Positions 34,501 to 43,167 of a DNA stretch of 64,000 nucleotides are shown here, piece by piece (within the stretch, counting starts at the first letter, position 1; every line of letters starts with the position of its first letter). The DNA comes from Marasmitruncus massiliensis. GTDB lineage: Bacteria > Bacillota > Clostridia > Oscillospirales > Ruminococcaceae. The notes below the pieces were generated by a model that saw only the letters and a list, made by a program, of their open reading frames with translations, was not told the DNA's origin and made no database searches. The DNA lies in contig NZ_FYDE01000005.1 of assembly GCF_900186535.1 (NCBI RefSeq), positions 348,895 through 412,894 on the forward strand. Direction: 5' to 3'. The position numbers and the translations under genes are program-made.

Positions 34501-34695
34501 TTAATTTAAACGAATCAAAGAAATCGATGCGCTCTCTTCCTGTGGTGCGGTACATAATCCGGTTCGATGAGGGGGTTGCACGGAAGAATTTTCACTTTTC
34601 TAATATTTTAAACTGCTTGCCCTTATATAGAGAGAATGGCTTGTGTTTGGTCGTTCATAGACTTATAAAAAGTGCTGTATTCGTCATATTTCATA

Positions 34696-34724
34696 TTGAC
34701 AAAAATTGATTTGACATATATACT
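34696..34724 (+). promoter_or_regulatory. Promoter of arsR-type operon
   Basis: Consensus TTGACA (34696-34701), 17-base spacer, TATACT (34719-34724). An ArsR operator-like site follows at once. Confidence 0.75.
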
Positions 34725-34732
34725 AATGACGT

Positions 34733-34748
34733 ATCAAATAATATTGAT
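34733..34748. promoter_or_regulatory. ArsR/SmtB operator 1
   Basis: ATCAA-N6-TTGAT, an inverted repeat typical of ArsR-family sites, directly downstream of the -10 box and before the ribosome binding site. Confidence 0.7.
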
Positions 34749-34761
34749 ATGAGGTGATCAC

Positions 34762-35076
34762 TTGGCAACCATCTATGAGGAACACGCAAAGGTGTTCAAA
34801 GCATTTTGTGATGAAAAACGTTTAAGGATACTCGAACTTCTGCGTGGCGGCGAAAAATGCGCTTGCGTTTTGGTGGGACAGCTGGATTTAGGACAGTCAG
34901 GGCTATCTTATCACATGAAAATTTTAGTTGAATCAGGCATTGTGGAGAGTCGGCAGGAAGGCAAATGGACGCATTACAAAATCAGTGAAAATGGCAGCGC
35001 CTATGCCGGTATTCTGCTGAAGGAACTGACAACACCGAGCACAGTTTTGGAAGAAAAAATTTGTTGCAATAAATAA
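34762..35076 (+). CDS. ArsR/SmtB-family metalloid-responsive repressor
   Basis: A 104-residue ArsR-type repressor starting with TTG behind a near-perfect GAGGTGATC binding site. The winged HTH contains LDLGQSGLSYHMKILVESGIV. The Cys pair in GGEKCACVL lies at the start of helix alpha-3/DNA-binding region, where classical ArsR binds As(III); the C-terminal ICCNK may add ligands. Two ATCAA-N6-TTGAT sites flank the gene (34733, 35114), suggesting it controls itself and the following permease. Confidence 0.9.
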   Translation: MATIYEEHAKVFKAFCDEKRLRILELLRGGEKCACVLVGQLDLGQSGLSYHMKILVESGIVESRQEGKWTHYKISENGSAYAGILLKELTTPSTVLEEKICCNK

Positions 35077-35113
35077 AGGCCATCGTCCGAATGGCTTTTA
35101 TTAAGCAGAATAT

Positions 35114-35129
35114 ATCAAAATTATTTGAT
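35114..35129. promoter_or_regulatory. ArsR/SmtB operator 2
   Basis: ATCAA-N6-TTGAT again, within the larger palindrome TATATCAA...TTGATATA (35111-35132), between the repressor and the permease gene. It may give the permease its own control. Confidence 0.7.
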
Positions 35130-35167
35130 ATATTGCCTCTATATTGAAAAAGTGAGGTTTAATTCCC

Positions 35168-36181
35168 ATGCAAATGCTAAAAGCAATCTGGGACTTTTTC
35201 CAATACCAGATTCTCGGCATGAAATGGCTGAATGGGCTGATCGATAGCGGACTTTCCGCCATGGGACTTGATACATCTACCCATCTGATCGGAAGCATTG
35301 AGTTTTTTCTTTATGATGTAATCAAGATCACGGTACTGCTGTGCTTCCTGATCTTTCTCATCAGCTACATCCAAAGCTACTTCCCGCCGGAGCGCAGCAA
35401 GAAGATTCTCGGACGGTTTCATGGCATCTGGGCAAACTGCATTTCGGCTCTCCTGGGTACGGTGACGCCATTCTGTTCCTGCTCTTCCATACCGCTGTTT
35501 ATCGGTTTTACGTCCGCAGGACTTCCGGTAGGCGTGACGTTCTCATTTTTGATTTCCTCCCCGATGGTGGACCTTGGCTCGCTGCTCCTGCTGATGAGCA
35601 TCTTCGGAGCAAAAGTGGCTATCATCTATGTGGGCGTTGGTCTGGCTGTCGCGGTCATTGGCGGTACGATTATCGAGAAGCTGCACATGGAGAGATATGT
35701 TGAGAGCTTTATTCTGTCAGCGGGCAGCGTAGATATTGAATCCCCAGACCTGACAAAGAAAGACCGGCTGATCTACGCGAAGGAGCAGATGCTGTCCACC
35801 TTTAAAAAAGTCTTTCCCTATATCCTGATTGGCGTAGGGATCGGCGCTGTTATCCACAACTGGATTCCGGAGGAATGGGTATCGCTTGTGCTCGGCAGCA
35901 AAAACCCGTTCGGCGTCGTACTGGCAACGCTTGTCGGTGTCCCGATGTACGCTGATATCTTCGGCTCCATTCCAATTGCGGAGGCTCTGCTCTCCAAAGG
36001 AGCACAGCTTGGCACCATCCTGTCATTTATGATGGCGGTCACGACTCTGTCTCTGCCGTCCATGATCATGCTCCGTAAGGCGGTTAAACCGAAGCTGCTG
36101 GCGCTGTTTATTGCAGTCTGTACGGTCGGCATTATCATTGTTGGTTACTTTTTCAACTCCATTCAGGGCTTGATCATATAG
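35168..36181 (+). CDS. arsP: ArsP/DUF318-family permease
   Basis: A 337-residue membrane protein with about eight helices and the family hallmark TPFCSCSSIPLFIGF near residue 98, followed by SFLISSPMVDLGSLLL and the repeat-half motif GVPMYADIFGSIPIAEALL. Members export trivalent organoarsenicals (ArsP) or related metal species. The Cys residues of TPFCSC are thought to handle the metalloid. Control by the upstream ArsR fits. The downstream ferredoxin and thioredoxin may reduce or deliver the substrate. Confidence 0.88.
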   Translation: MQMLKAIWDFFQYQILGMKWLNGLIDSGLSAMGLDTSTHLIGSIEFFLYDVIKITVLLCFLIFLISYIQSYFPPERSKKILGRFHGIWANCISALLGTVTPFCSCSSIPLFIGFTSAGLPVGVTFSFLISSPMVDLGSLLLLMSIFGAKVAIIYVGVGLAVAVIGGTIIEKLHMERYVESFILSAGSVDIESPDLTKKDRLIYAKEQMLSTFKKVFPYILIGVGIGAVIHNWIPEEWVSLVLGSKNPFGVVLATLVGVPMYADIFGSIPIAEALLSKGAQLGTILSFMMAVTTLSLPSMIMLRKAVKPKLLALFIAVCTVGIIIVGYFFNSIQGLII

Positions 36182-36190
36182 GAGGAACGT

Positions 36191-36955
36191 ATGATGGCAA
36201 GAACTTGGTATCCCGTAATCGACTATCTGACCTGTGCGGAGTGCGGTACTTGCATTGCAAAGTGTCCCCACGGTGTTTACGATTCCGCAAAGGCCCCATC
36301 ACCCGTCGTAACAAATCCGGAAGCCTGCATTGATCACTGCCACGGATGCGGAAATCGCTGTCCGGCTGGCGCAATTACTTATGTTGGAGACGACACCGGC
36401 TGGACGCCGCCGAACGGCACACAGGAATCTGAGGAAATCTGCTGTTCCTGCGGATGTGAAGCATCTTCTGAGAAGAAGATTGTCGTCGAGTATCTCTATC
36501 TTGATCTACAGACCTGTGACCGCTGCATCGGAACGGACGCTGCGCTTGACGAAGTAATGGCGACACTTTCACCAGCGCTGCGGCTTGCCGGTTTTGATAT
36601 TGAGTATAACAAAATTGAGATGAAAACGGCAAAACTTGCCGAACGGTTCAAGTTCTTTTCCTCTCCGACGATCCGTGTAAACGGGCAGGATATCTGCGGG
36701 CACGTGAAAGAAAACAGTTGCGGATGCTGTAGTGAAATCAGCGGAACAGATGTGGATTGCCGGGTATTTGAATACAATGGGAAAAGCTATGAAGTGCCTC
36801 CCAAAGAAATGCTTGCCGAATCAATTCTGAAAACTATATTCGGAACAACCGGCAGCTGTTCCTGCGGCGACTATATTTTACCCGATAACCTGAAAGCCTT
36901 TTACGAGGGAAAAACCAGTAAATCAGCATGCTCCTGCGGGGGCAGCTGCTGCTGA
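36191..36955 (+). CDS. Ferredoxin-DUF2703 fusion protein
   Basis: A 254-residue Cys-rich cytoplasmic protein. The N-terminus has two 4Fe-4S-type clusters of cysteines: CAECGTCIAKCP and CIDHCHGCGNRCP. A CCSCGC patch follows. From about residue 98 a DUF2703 domain reads EYLYLDLQTCDRCIGTD, then FKFFSSPTIRVNGQDI, resembling a thioredoxin-like fold. The tail is again Cys-rich (CSCGGSCC). GGAGG precedes the ATG. It probably binds or reduces a metalloid for the ArsP-type permease; the exact reaction is unknown. Confidence 0.8.
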   Translation: MMARTWYPVIDYLTCAECGTCIAKCPHGVYDSAKAPSPVVTNPEACIDHCHGCGNRCPAGAITYVGDDTGWTPPNGTQESEEICCSCGCEASSEKKIVVEYLYLDLQTCDRCIGTDAALDEVMATLSPALRLAGFDIEYNKIEMKTAKLAERFKFFSSPTIRVNGQDICGHVKENSCGCCSEISGTDVDCRVFEYNGKSYEVPPKEMLAESILKTIFGTTGSCSCGDYILPDNLKAFYEGKTSKSACSCGGSCC

Positions 36956-36990
36956 CAAATAATATTAATTTATAAAGGAGCGTAATGAAT

Positions 36991-37335
36991 ATGTCACTGT
37001 TTGGAAAGAAAAAGGAAGAAACGGCTTCATGCTGTTGTGCAGGCAGCTGTGATGCGGAAAGCATGGAAAAAGCCGAGAGCGCAAAGGCCGACGGTGCGAG
37101 TGTAAAAATCCTCGGCAGCGGCTGTACAAAGTGTAACCAGCTTGAAGCGGCTACAAAAGCGGCACTGGAACAACTCGGTATGGATACAATGATCGACCAT
37201 GTGAGCGATTTTTCACAGATCGCAGCCTATGGAGTAATGTCTACGCCGGCACTGGTGGTTGACGGTAAAGTAGTTTCATATGGCAAAGTGCTTAAAACGG
37301 AAGAGGTCATAAAAATCCTGCAAAAGGTCAGATAG
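36991..37335 (+). CDS. Small thioredoxin-like protein
   Basis: A 114-residue protein with a Cys-rich N-terminal stretch (SCCCAGSCD) and a thioredoxin fold of the redox-active-disulfide type: VKILGSGCTKCNQLEAAT with a CxxC pair and YGVMSTPALVVDGKVV with the cis-Pro. Such proteins often accompany DUF318 permeases. An in-frame ATG at 36985 is only four bases behind AAGGAG, so 36991 fits better. Likely the redox partner of the module. Confidence 0.85.
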   Translation: MSLFGKKKEETASCCCAGSCDAESMEKAESAKADGASVKILGSGCTKCNQLEAATKAALEQLGMDTMIDHVSDFSQIAAYGVMSTPALVVDGKVVSYGKVLKTEEVIKILQKVR

Positions 37336-37498
37336 CATCTATGGCGACGTTCTGCACCAGCTTTTGCAATATCGATAATTTTCATTCATTCCGTTTCGGC
37401 TGTAACTTCCGGCGAAGATTGCTGATATTGCAACCGTTTCTTTTAGTTGTAACTACCGTATTTCATGCAATAAACGTTTTCTTTATAGACTGAAAAGA

Positions 37499-37559
37499 TT
37501 GACAAAGCAGATGTTCACGGTGTACCATATGACTGTAATTGCTATTGTGGTCATATGGT
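37499..37559 (+). promoter_or_regulatory. Promoter and TetR operator-like palindrome
   Basis: TTGACA (37499-37504), 18-base spacer, TACCAT, overlapped by the inverted repeat ACCATATGAC-N16-GTCATATGGT (37524-37533, 37550-37559). The repeat extends over the start region of the TetR gene, as in an autoregulated operator. Confidence 0.55.
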
Positions 37560-38147
37560 GATGAGGATGCGACAGCGTTTACACAGCAGGAAGAAACCAT
37601 TATTATTGGAAAATTGAAAAGTGCGGCTCAGGAAAGCGCCTTTTCCCTTGGCATGCGTAAAACGACGGTAGACCAGCTCGTCGCGGCAGCCGGTATTTCC
37701 AAGAGTGCCTTTTATAAGTTTTATGATTCCAAGGAGCTGCTGTTCTTCGATGTGATGGAGGATCTGCACACTGAGATTTATAAGACTGCGGCTGCTGCAT
37801 TGAGTCAAAACCAAGCGCTTTCGGCCGCTGATCGGGCGGCCGAGGCGGTGCTTGCTGCCTGCCGGACCATGGAAAAATCTGGTATGATGGCCTTTGTAGA
37901 GCGGGATGTTCTCTATCTCCTGCGCAAGGTGCCGGAGGATTACCAGAAAAAGCACTGTCACAGCGACGAAGTGCATGTCCGGGAACTGCTGGGGACAGCG
38001 GGACTTTGTCCAAAGGGAGGCATGGATCTGACCGCTGCTGTAGTCCGGGGACTCATACTCACAATTTCTCATCGGCATGAGATCGGGATTCTTTACCCCC
38101 AGGTGCTGGATACGCTGGTGCGCGGCGCCTGTCGGGAACTGTTTTAA
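37539..38147 (+). CDS. TetR-family transcriptional regulator
   Basis: About 195-202 residues. The HTH is clear: FSLGMRKTTVDQLVAAAGISKSAFYKFYDSKELLFFDVM. The C-terminal ligand domain is helical and not assignable. No ATG fits this frame; TTG codons at 37539 or 37545 are the only early starts, and ATGs just downstream are in another frame, so either a rare start is used or a small indel lies near 37560. The gene precedes two methyltransferase genes on the same strand. Confidence 0.8.
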   Translation: MLLWSYGDEDATAFTQQEETIIIGKLKSAAQESAFSLGMRKTTVDQLVAAAGISKSAFYKFYDSKELLFFDVMEDLHTEIYKTAAAALSQNQALSAADRAAEAVLAACRTMEKSGMMAFVERDVLYLLRKVPEDYQKKHCHSDEVHVRELLGTAGLCPKGGMDLTAAVVRGLILTISHRHEIGILYPQVLDTLVRGACRELF

Positions 38148-38234
38148 AGAGGCTGTCCGGCAAGGACGGCTTCTTTAAGCGAATCTGGTTAGCGTAATCT
38201 AACCGAGTTGGATAGATAGAAGGGATGCGGAAAT

Positions 38235-38852
38235 ATGACGGACGGGACAAACATTAATTTCTGGCAGCGCATGGCGAAACTTTACGCACCTTTTATGCGA
38301 AGCGCGGCTCCGCTGTACGATGCGGTCTGCGGGCGGTGCCGCCCCTATCTCAACCAGAAGATGGATGTACTGGAACTGGCCTGCGGCAGCGGGCAGTTGA
38401 CCTTCCGGCTGGCGGAAGGTGTCCGATGGTGGGAAGCAACGGACTTTTCGGAAAAGATGCTGGCGGAGGCAATGAAACATCCCGGCCCGCAAAACCTAAC
38501 TTTTGCGGTACGGGACGCGACGAACCTGCCGTATTCCGACGCTTCTTTTGATGCGGCGCTCATCGCCAACGCTCTGCACGTCATGCCGTCGCCGGAGGGG
38601 GCGCTGGCAGAGATCCGCCGCGTTCTAAGGCCCGGCGGTCTTTTATTGGCCCCCACGTTTATCTGGGGGACGGATATTCGGCAGCGCATCAGTACGCGGT
38701 TGATGGCGCTGGCGGGTTTTCACGTGTTCTACAAATGGAGCGCCGGGGAATTTGTGGCCTATGTGGAAAAACAGGGCTTTGCGGTACTGGGGCGCGAGAT
38801 GCTCGGCGGTGGGATTCGGCCCCTATGCTGCCTGATCGCCCGAAAAGTGTGA
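38235..38852 (+). CDS. Class I SAM-dependent methyltransferase
   Basis: A 205-residue methyltransferase with motif I VLELACGSGQLTF (about 46-58), motif II EATDFSEKML, VRDATNLPYSDASFD and post-motif RRVLRPGGLLLAP. It resembles the UbiE/Methyltransf_11 group acting on small molecules or lipids. It lies 88 bases after the TetR gene and 19 bases before a second methyltransferase, suggesting one regulated unit. Substrate unknown. Confidence 0.88.
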   Translation: MTDGTNINFWQRMAKLYAPFMRSAAPLYDAVCGRCRPYLNQKMDVLELACGSGQLTFRLAEGVRWWEATDFSEKMLAEAMKHPGPQNLTFAVRDATNLPYSDASFDAALIANALHVMPSPEGALAEIRRVLRPGGLLLAPTFIWGTDIRQRISTRLMALAGFHVFYKWSAGEFVAYVEKQGFAVLGREMLGGGIRPLCCLIARKV

Positions 38853-38873
38853 AAAAAGTCAAAAGGAGCGATG

Positions 38874-39578
38874 ATGGAAATGGCACATGAAGAAATCCGA
38901 CAGGCATACCAGATGCTGGGTCAGGAGGCAACCGCCTACGACGGTATGATTACCTGCTCCACGTTCTTTGGCAGGATGATCTGTAAACTGGTGTGGGATA
39001 TGAACAAGGCGGATAATGACCGCTATCTCCAACTGGCGCTTTCCGGAATCCCGGAAGACTTTGCCGGAAAACTGCTGGAGGTTCCCGTGGGCACGGGCGT
39101 GCTCACCATGCCGGTGTACCGAAAGCTGGAAAATGCGGATGTGACCTGCTTAGACTACTCGGCGGACATGATGGCTACCGCGCAAAAGCGCGCGGCGGCG
39201 TCAAGCCTTTCCCATGTCCGCTTTCTGCGGGGTGACGTTGGTGCACTCCCCTTTGAGGATGAACGCTTTGACACTGTTTTATCCCTGAACGGCTTCCACG
39301 CTTTCCCGGACAAGGAAGCGGCTTACCGGGAAACCTTCCGGGTACTGAAACCCGGCGGTGTCTTCTGTGGGTGTTTTTATATCCGGGGCGAAAATCGGAG
39401 CACCGACTGGTTTATCCGTCATTTTTACGAGCCGAAAGGCTTTTTCACCCCACCCTTTGAGACGGCAGAGAGCCTGAATAAAAGGCTGGAAAGCCTTTAC
39501 ACAAGCGTAACCCTGGAAACGGTAAAGTCCATGGCGTGCTTTTGCTGCCGAAAGAGGAAAAAGGAAAATGCCTCATAA
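38874..39578 (+). CDS. Class I SAM-dependent methyltransferase (second)
   Basis: A 234-residue methyltransferase with LLEVPVGTGVLTMPVYR as motif I, CLDYSADMMATAQKRA as motif II, LRGDVGALPFEDERFD and FRVLKPGGVFCGCFY. The Asn/Asp of the usual LDxGCGTG is replaced by EVPVGTG, as in several Clostridia proteins. AGGAGCG lies before ATGATG at 38871. The late ACFCCRKRKK tail is unusual. It forms a pair with the preceding gene. Confidence 0.85.
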   Translation: MEMAHEEIRQAYQMLGQEATAYDGMITCSTFFGRMICKLVWDMNKADNDRYLQLALSGIPEDFAGKLLEVPVGTGVLTMPVYRKLENADVTCLDYSADMMATAQKRAAASSLSHVRFLRGDVGALPFEDERFDTVLSLNGFHAFPDKEAAYRETFRVLKPGGVFCGCFYIRGENRSTDWFIRHFYEPKGFFTPPFETAESLNKRLESLYTSVTLETVKSMACFCCRKRKKENAS

Positions 39579-39695
39579 AGAAAACAAGGACTGCAGGTAC
39601 TCCGAGGGGAACGATTATACCCCATCCGCATTTCCCGGCAGATTACTTGTAAGAACAGTCGCTGCAGATATGCTCAAATAACCAAGACATTCCAT

Positions 39696-40172
39696 TTACA
39701 GCTCCTCTTTGCGTACCGGTCGGCCCTGCTCCAGCTCCAGCAGAGCCTTTTTCATAGAAAGGCCGCCTGCATAACCGGTGAGTGTGCCGTCTGCTCCAAT
39801 GACTCGATGACACGGAACGGCAATTGTAATTGGGTTTTTGTTGTTTGCCATCCCCACTGCGCGGCTTGCTTTCGGATTGCCGATCGCCACCGCTATCTGC
39901 TTGTAGGTACGGGTTTCTCCGTACGGAATCTGGCAAAGCGCATTCCACACGTTCTTTTGAAACGCCGTGCCATTAAGCTCGCATGGGAAGTCGAAGATCC
40001 GGCGCTTCCCTTTGAGATACTCGCATATTTGGTGAAAAGCCAGATCCGAAACCGCCGAACGCTCGCTGTCGGCGTCAATCTGATCCACTTTCTTTAAAAG
40101 AACAACTGCCGAATCAGTATATCCGATTTTCAGAACTCCGAATTCAAAATTATAGAAGGCGTATCTGCTCAT
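39696..40172 (-). CDS. ogt: Methylated-DNA-protein-cysteine methyltransferase
   Basis: A 158-residue O6-alkylguanine-DNA alkyltransferase. The acceptor Cys lies in the invariant VPCHRVIGADG, with preceding FQKNVWNALCQIPYGETRTY (HTH that flips the base) and GYAGGLSMKKALLELE closing the domain. It removes methyl groups from O6-methylguanine in a suicide reaction. The start overlaps the adaA stop by ATGA, so the pair is translated together. Confidence 0.95.
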   Translation of the reverse strand: MSRYAFYNFEFGVLKIGYTDSAVVLLKKVDQIDADSERSAVSDLAFHQICEYLKGKRRIFDFPCELNGTAFQKNVWNALCQIPYGETRTYKQIAVAIGNPKASRAVGMANNKNPITIAVPCHRVIGADGTLTGYAGGLSMKKALLELEQGRPVRKEEL

Positions 40173-40717
40173 TTTTGATGCTCCTTTCGGTATGCGGCCG
40201 GGGATAAGCCTGTCCCGTTTTTGAAGAAACGGTAAAAGGATGATAATCCGCCAAATCCCACGGAATATGCGATATTAATAATCTCGTCATCGGTGTCTGA
40301 AAGCAGCCGTTTTATTTCTGCTAAACGCAAATTGCTCACATATTCAGACAGGGTAACACCGTATTCCTCTTTAAAGATTTCAACCATGCGGCGCTGGGAT
40401 ACTCCCAGATGCTGTAGCTCCTGATTCAGTTCACATCGTTTGCTAAATGAATCGTCCAGTAACCGCTTCGCCTTTTCTGCAATTTCTTTGATTGGCTGAT
40501 AGTCTGAAAGGTCGCTTCTACAGCGCTTGCAGGGACGGAATCCAGCAGCTCTCGCTTGCTGTGCGGTATCAAAAAAGCAAACATTTTCCCGCTTGGGCAT
40601 TTTGGATTTGCAGGAGGGGCGGCAATAAATTCCGGTGGACTTCACCGCGTAGAAAAAAATGCCATCATAAGACGCATCATTTTCGGATACCGCCTTCCAC
40701 ATTTTTTCCTGCGTCAT
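40169..40717 (-). CDS. adaA: AdaA-type methylphosphotriester-sensing activator
   Basis: A 182-residue protein joining the Ada metal-binding N-terminus and an AraC-type HTH. The four zinc cysteines lie in YCRPSCKSKMPKRENV and RPCKRCRSDL; the first accepts a methyl group from DNA phosphotriesters and switches the protein on. The HTH part holds LGVSQRRMVEIFKEEYG and IINIAYSVGFGGLSSFYR. It overlaps the glycosylase gene upstream by ATGA and the Ogt gene downstream, forming an adaptive-response operon. Confidence 0.95.
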   Translation of the reverse strand: MTQEKMWKAVSENDASYDGIFFYAVKSTGIYCRPSCKSKMPKRENVCFFDTAQQARAAGFRPCKRCRSDLSDYQPIKEIAEKAKRLLDDSFSKRCELNQELQHLGVSQRRMVEIFKEEYGVTLSEYVSNLRLAEIKRLLSDTDDEIINIAYSVGFGGLSSFYRFFKNGTGLSPAAYRKEHQK

Positions 40718-41370
40718 TTCTTTGCCACCGCCTTTTTCCTTGCTAACGCGTAGTCCCTCATTTCCGGAATCGCACCTCCGGCAATGGCCCAGAGATACAG
40801 GCTTGCCACCGTGCCATAGGGAGAGTAACGCCTTGCGTATTTGGAAAATTTTTGCCGGTCGATGCTTCTATGATGATACAGCATCCGCATTCCGCGGTGG
40901 ATAGCGAGGTCCCCGAAGCTCACAACATCGGGACGCTGCATGCAGAATATCATAATCATTTCAGCAGTCCACACGCCGACCCCTTTCAGGGCCGAAAGCT
41001 CTTTTATAACCTGCGTATCAGGCAGAGCGTTGAGTGCCTCTATATTAAATTCTTTGGTTTTTACCTTCTCCGCAAAGTCTTTGATGTACGCGGCCTTTTT
41101 AAACGTTATGCCGAGTTTTTGAAGTTCATCCAGTTCCATAGAATATATCGCATCAGCATTGAGAGCCCCAATCCTGTCACGAAGTCTTTGCCAGATAGTT
41201 GCTTGCGCACGGGTGGAGATCTGCTGCCCAATGATATGATGAACTACGGAGGAGAAAAGATTATCGTCAACCGTTCGGTATATATGCCCTATCTGGTCAA
41301 TCGCCGTGCCGAGCAGCTTATCACGGCTTTTTAAGAAGGCAATTTCTTCACTGCCATATTCAAAATACAA
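40714..41370 (-). CDS. DNA-3-methyladenine glycosylase, HhH-GPD family
   Basis: A 218-residue AlkA-like glycosylase. The helix-hairpin-helix reads LSALKGVGVWTAEMIMIF and is followed by VVSFGDLAIHRGM with the catalytic Asp. IIGQQISTRAQATIW is the usual start of the domain. It excises alkylated bases such as 3-methyladenine. First gene of the operon with adaA and ogt, with AGGTGATTC before the start codon. Confidence 0.9.
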   Translation of the reverse strand: MYFEYGSEEIAFLKSRDKLLGTAIDQIGHIYRTVDDNLFSSVVHHIIGQQISTRAQATIWQRLRDRIGALNADAIYSMELDELQKLGITFKKAAYIKDFAEKVKTKEFNIEALNALPDTQVIKELSALKGVGVWTAEMIMIFCMQRPDVVSFGDLAIHRGMRMLYHHRSIDRQKFSKYARRYSPYGTVASLYLWAIAGGAIPEMRDYALARKKAVAKK

Positions 41371-41785
41371 AGAATCACCTCCAGTACGATCATTATAGCA
41401 TTGGTATCCAGGAATTTTCTTCTCAATTTTGGATATTCAATTTATGTAATTTAAATTTCTGCACACCATAGGGAACGGCTATAAATCACTGTGCATGCTA
41501 ACCCGAGTTGGAGGTTATCGATCTGGCTTATAACCTCTTTTTCTGCATCTGCAATATTGCATAGAATCGCATGGGTTTTCCATTTATCGGGATCTCGGTA
41601 TATTCCATATAAGCGGCGTTCGTGTTACCAAGCGGATTAAATGGCCATGAGTGAATGATAAGTATCGGTAGAATCTCTACTGGTACTTTTTTATCTGATA
41701 CAGTGTTCGCAAACATGTGTTAATCATTCTATTGTATATGATTTATAGACATGATTTCAATAGAAAGGTTATTGAAAAAGGTACC
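41371..41785. other. Stretch without recognised gene
   Basis: About 415 bases. A plus-strand terminator-like hairpin GAGGTTAT / ATAACCTC followed by TTTTT sits at 41511-41542. A 62-codon frame on the minus strand (41528-41716) has no family motif and overlaps the hairpin, so I do not count it as a gene. Confidence 0.5.
41511..41542 (+). terminator. Rho-independent terminator
   Basis: GAGGTTAT-N11-ATAACCTC followed by five T. No plus-strand gene directly precedes it; it may be a leftover from a lost gene. Confidence 0.6.
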
Positions 41786-41962
41786 ATGTGCAAGATGGCG
41801 CGGGGCGAGATGGTGCGCTGGCTTGCTGAAAACTCGATAACAAACCCTGCCGATATCAAGGGCTTTGATCGTCTGAGATATACATACCGTGAAGAGCTTT
41901 CCAGTCACGATCATTTTGTGTTTATCAAAAAAGGAGGAACCAAAGATCCCGCAAGCTGGTAG
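41786..41962 (+). CDS. Small hypothetical protein
   Basis: A 58-residue basic protein MCKMARGEMVRWLAENSI... ending FVFIKKGGTKDPASW. AAAGG lies upstream. An earlier ATG at 41717 would add a short hydrophobic stretch but has no binding site. I do not recognise a family; it could be a truncated piece of a larger gene. Confidence 0.35.
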   Translation: MCKMARGEMVRWLAENSITNPADIKGFDRLRYTYREELSSHDHFVFIKKGGTKDPASW

Positions 41963-41994
41963 CAAAGCGTATGATGATCAATCAGAAAAACACC

Positions 41995-43167
41995 TTACAT
42001 CCTCCTATGTTGACTAGGCATACGCGCATAATTCTTTGAGTGCTTTCCGGAAAGCATTCCCGCGGAAAGTATTGTGGCAAATGGTATCGTGAGTAAAATG
42101 CTCAGACTTCCCACAAGCGATTGCAAAAACTCAAATATAATTTCTTCTTTGTTCAGCAAGCTGATAAGTGGATAGTTTGAAGAAGCATACATCAGCACAA
42201 CGGTGAGGGAACTGCCTATATAGGCGAGAATCAGCGTATTCGTCATAGTGCCCATTACATCCCGTCCAATTCGCAGCCCCGACTGTACCAATGCGCCGGC
42301 GGAGATGGCTCTGTTATTTTCTTTCAACTCCCAGAGTGGTGAAACAACCGACATGGACATATCCATAATCGCCCCCAAGGCACCGATGGTAATCATGGAA
42401 AAAAGAATCGCTTTCACATTTAAATTCTCTATTCCCAGAAGCGAGCTAAGCATATAGGTACCTTCGTTTAAATATCCCGTCAGTTTCATACTTTTGTCCA
42501 TAACAACTGTAACAAGGCCGGAAAAGAGGACGCCAGTGATACAGCTTAAAGCTGCCGCAAGGCTCTTCCCATTGATCCCGAATACAATCGAATCCGTAAC
42601 AACAACGATAAAGGCGCAGATTACCGTGCAAGACAGGTAAATATTGCAGCCAGCCTTGATAGCTGGAATAAATACATAGAAAACGGACAGACAGGTAAGC
42701 CCCAAAGAAAGAAGCGTACTGATTCCCTTCAGGCCGCCCAACAACAGAATAAACAGGATGAATACCGCGCCGAGGATTGCTATTTTATCGATCCGGAAAT
42801 AGTACTGGAACAGGTACTGGTCACCGTAAGCGAGCAGAGACACTTTATCGCCAACAGAAATAGGAACGACATTGGAGTCGGGATCGGTTATTTTCTGCAC
42901 CGCCGTCATGGATGCCTGATTGTCCCCGCCACCCCAAAACGGCCTGGCCGTAAAGGTGATTTCCTGCACGTTCGGCTGAAGCACGTCCTGAACGATATGA
43001 TCAATTGATAGAACCTTTGCGTATACCATTGTATCCAATTCGGTCTCTTTGTCAAAAACAATACCGGAATGCTGTTGGCCAGACACATAAAGATTGCCGT
43101 AATAAACGAAAAGGACCGACAATATTAAAATAAACAGGCGGGCTGCTGCTTGGGCTGCAGTTTTCAT
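41995..43167 (-). CDS. YibE/F-family membrane protein
   Basis: A 390-residue membrane protein. After an N-terminal helix there is a beta-rich extracytoplasmic domain (about 35-125, with VGDKVSLLAYG) and then about seven membrane helices with the family blocks GLKGISTLLSLGLTCL, GALGAIMDMSMSVVSPLWEL and MGTMTNTLILAYIGSSL. YibE/F proteins are widespread in Bacillota and of unknown transport role. GGAGG precedes the start codon. It stands alone between two unrelated units. Confidence 0.88.
   Translation of the reverse strand: MKTAAQAAARLFILILSVLFVYYGNLYVSGQQHSGIVFDKETELDTMVYAKVLSIDHIVQDVLQPNVQEITFTARPFWGGGDNQASMTAVQKITDPDSNVVPISVGDKVSLLAYGDQYLFQYYFRIDKIAILGAVFILFILLLGGLKGISTLLSLGLTCLSVFYVFIPAIKAGCNIYLSCTVICAFIVVVTDSIVFGINGKSLAAALSCITGVLFSGLVTVVMDKSMKLTGYLNEGTYMLSSLLGIENLNVKAILFSMITIGALGAIMDMSMSVVSPLWELKENNRAISAGALVQSGLRIGRDVMGTMTNTLILAYIGSSLTVVLMYASSNYPLISLLNKEEIIFEFLQSLVGSLSILLTIPFATILSAGMLSGKHSKNYARMPSQHRRM

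Larger units (their letters stand above)
33735..34690. other. Scar region without intact gene
   Basis: About 950 bases of mobile-element scars: an IS200/IS605 left-end relic (34030-34135), a GTGGTACC repeat pair like the one beside the integrase at 7 kb, and two strong hairpins. I see no coding frame with family motifs. Confidence 0.6.

Noticed and set aside
41528-41716. Minus-strand 62-codon frame
   Set aside because: No ribosome binding site or family motif, and it overlaps a terminator-like hairpin.
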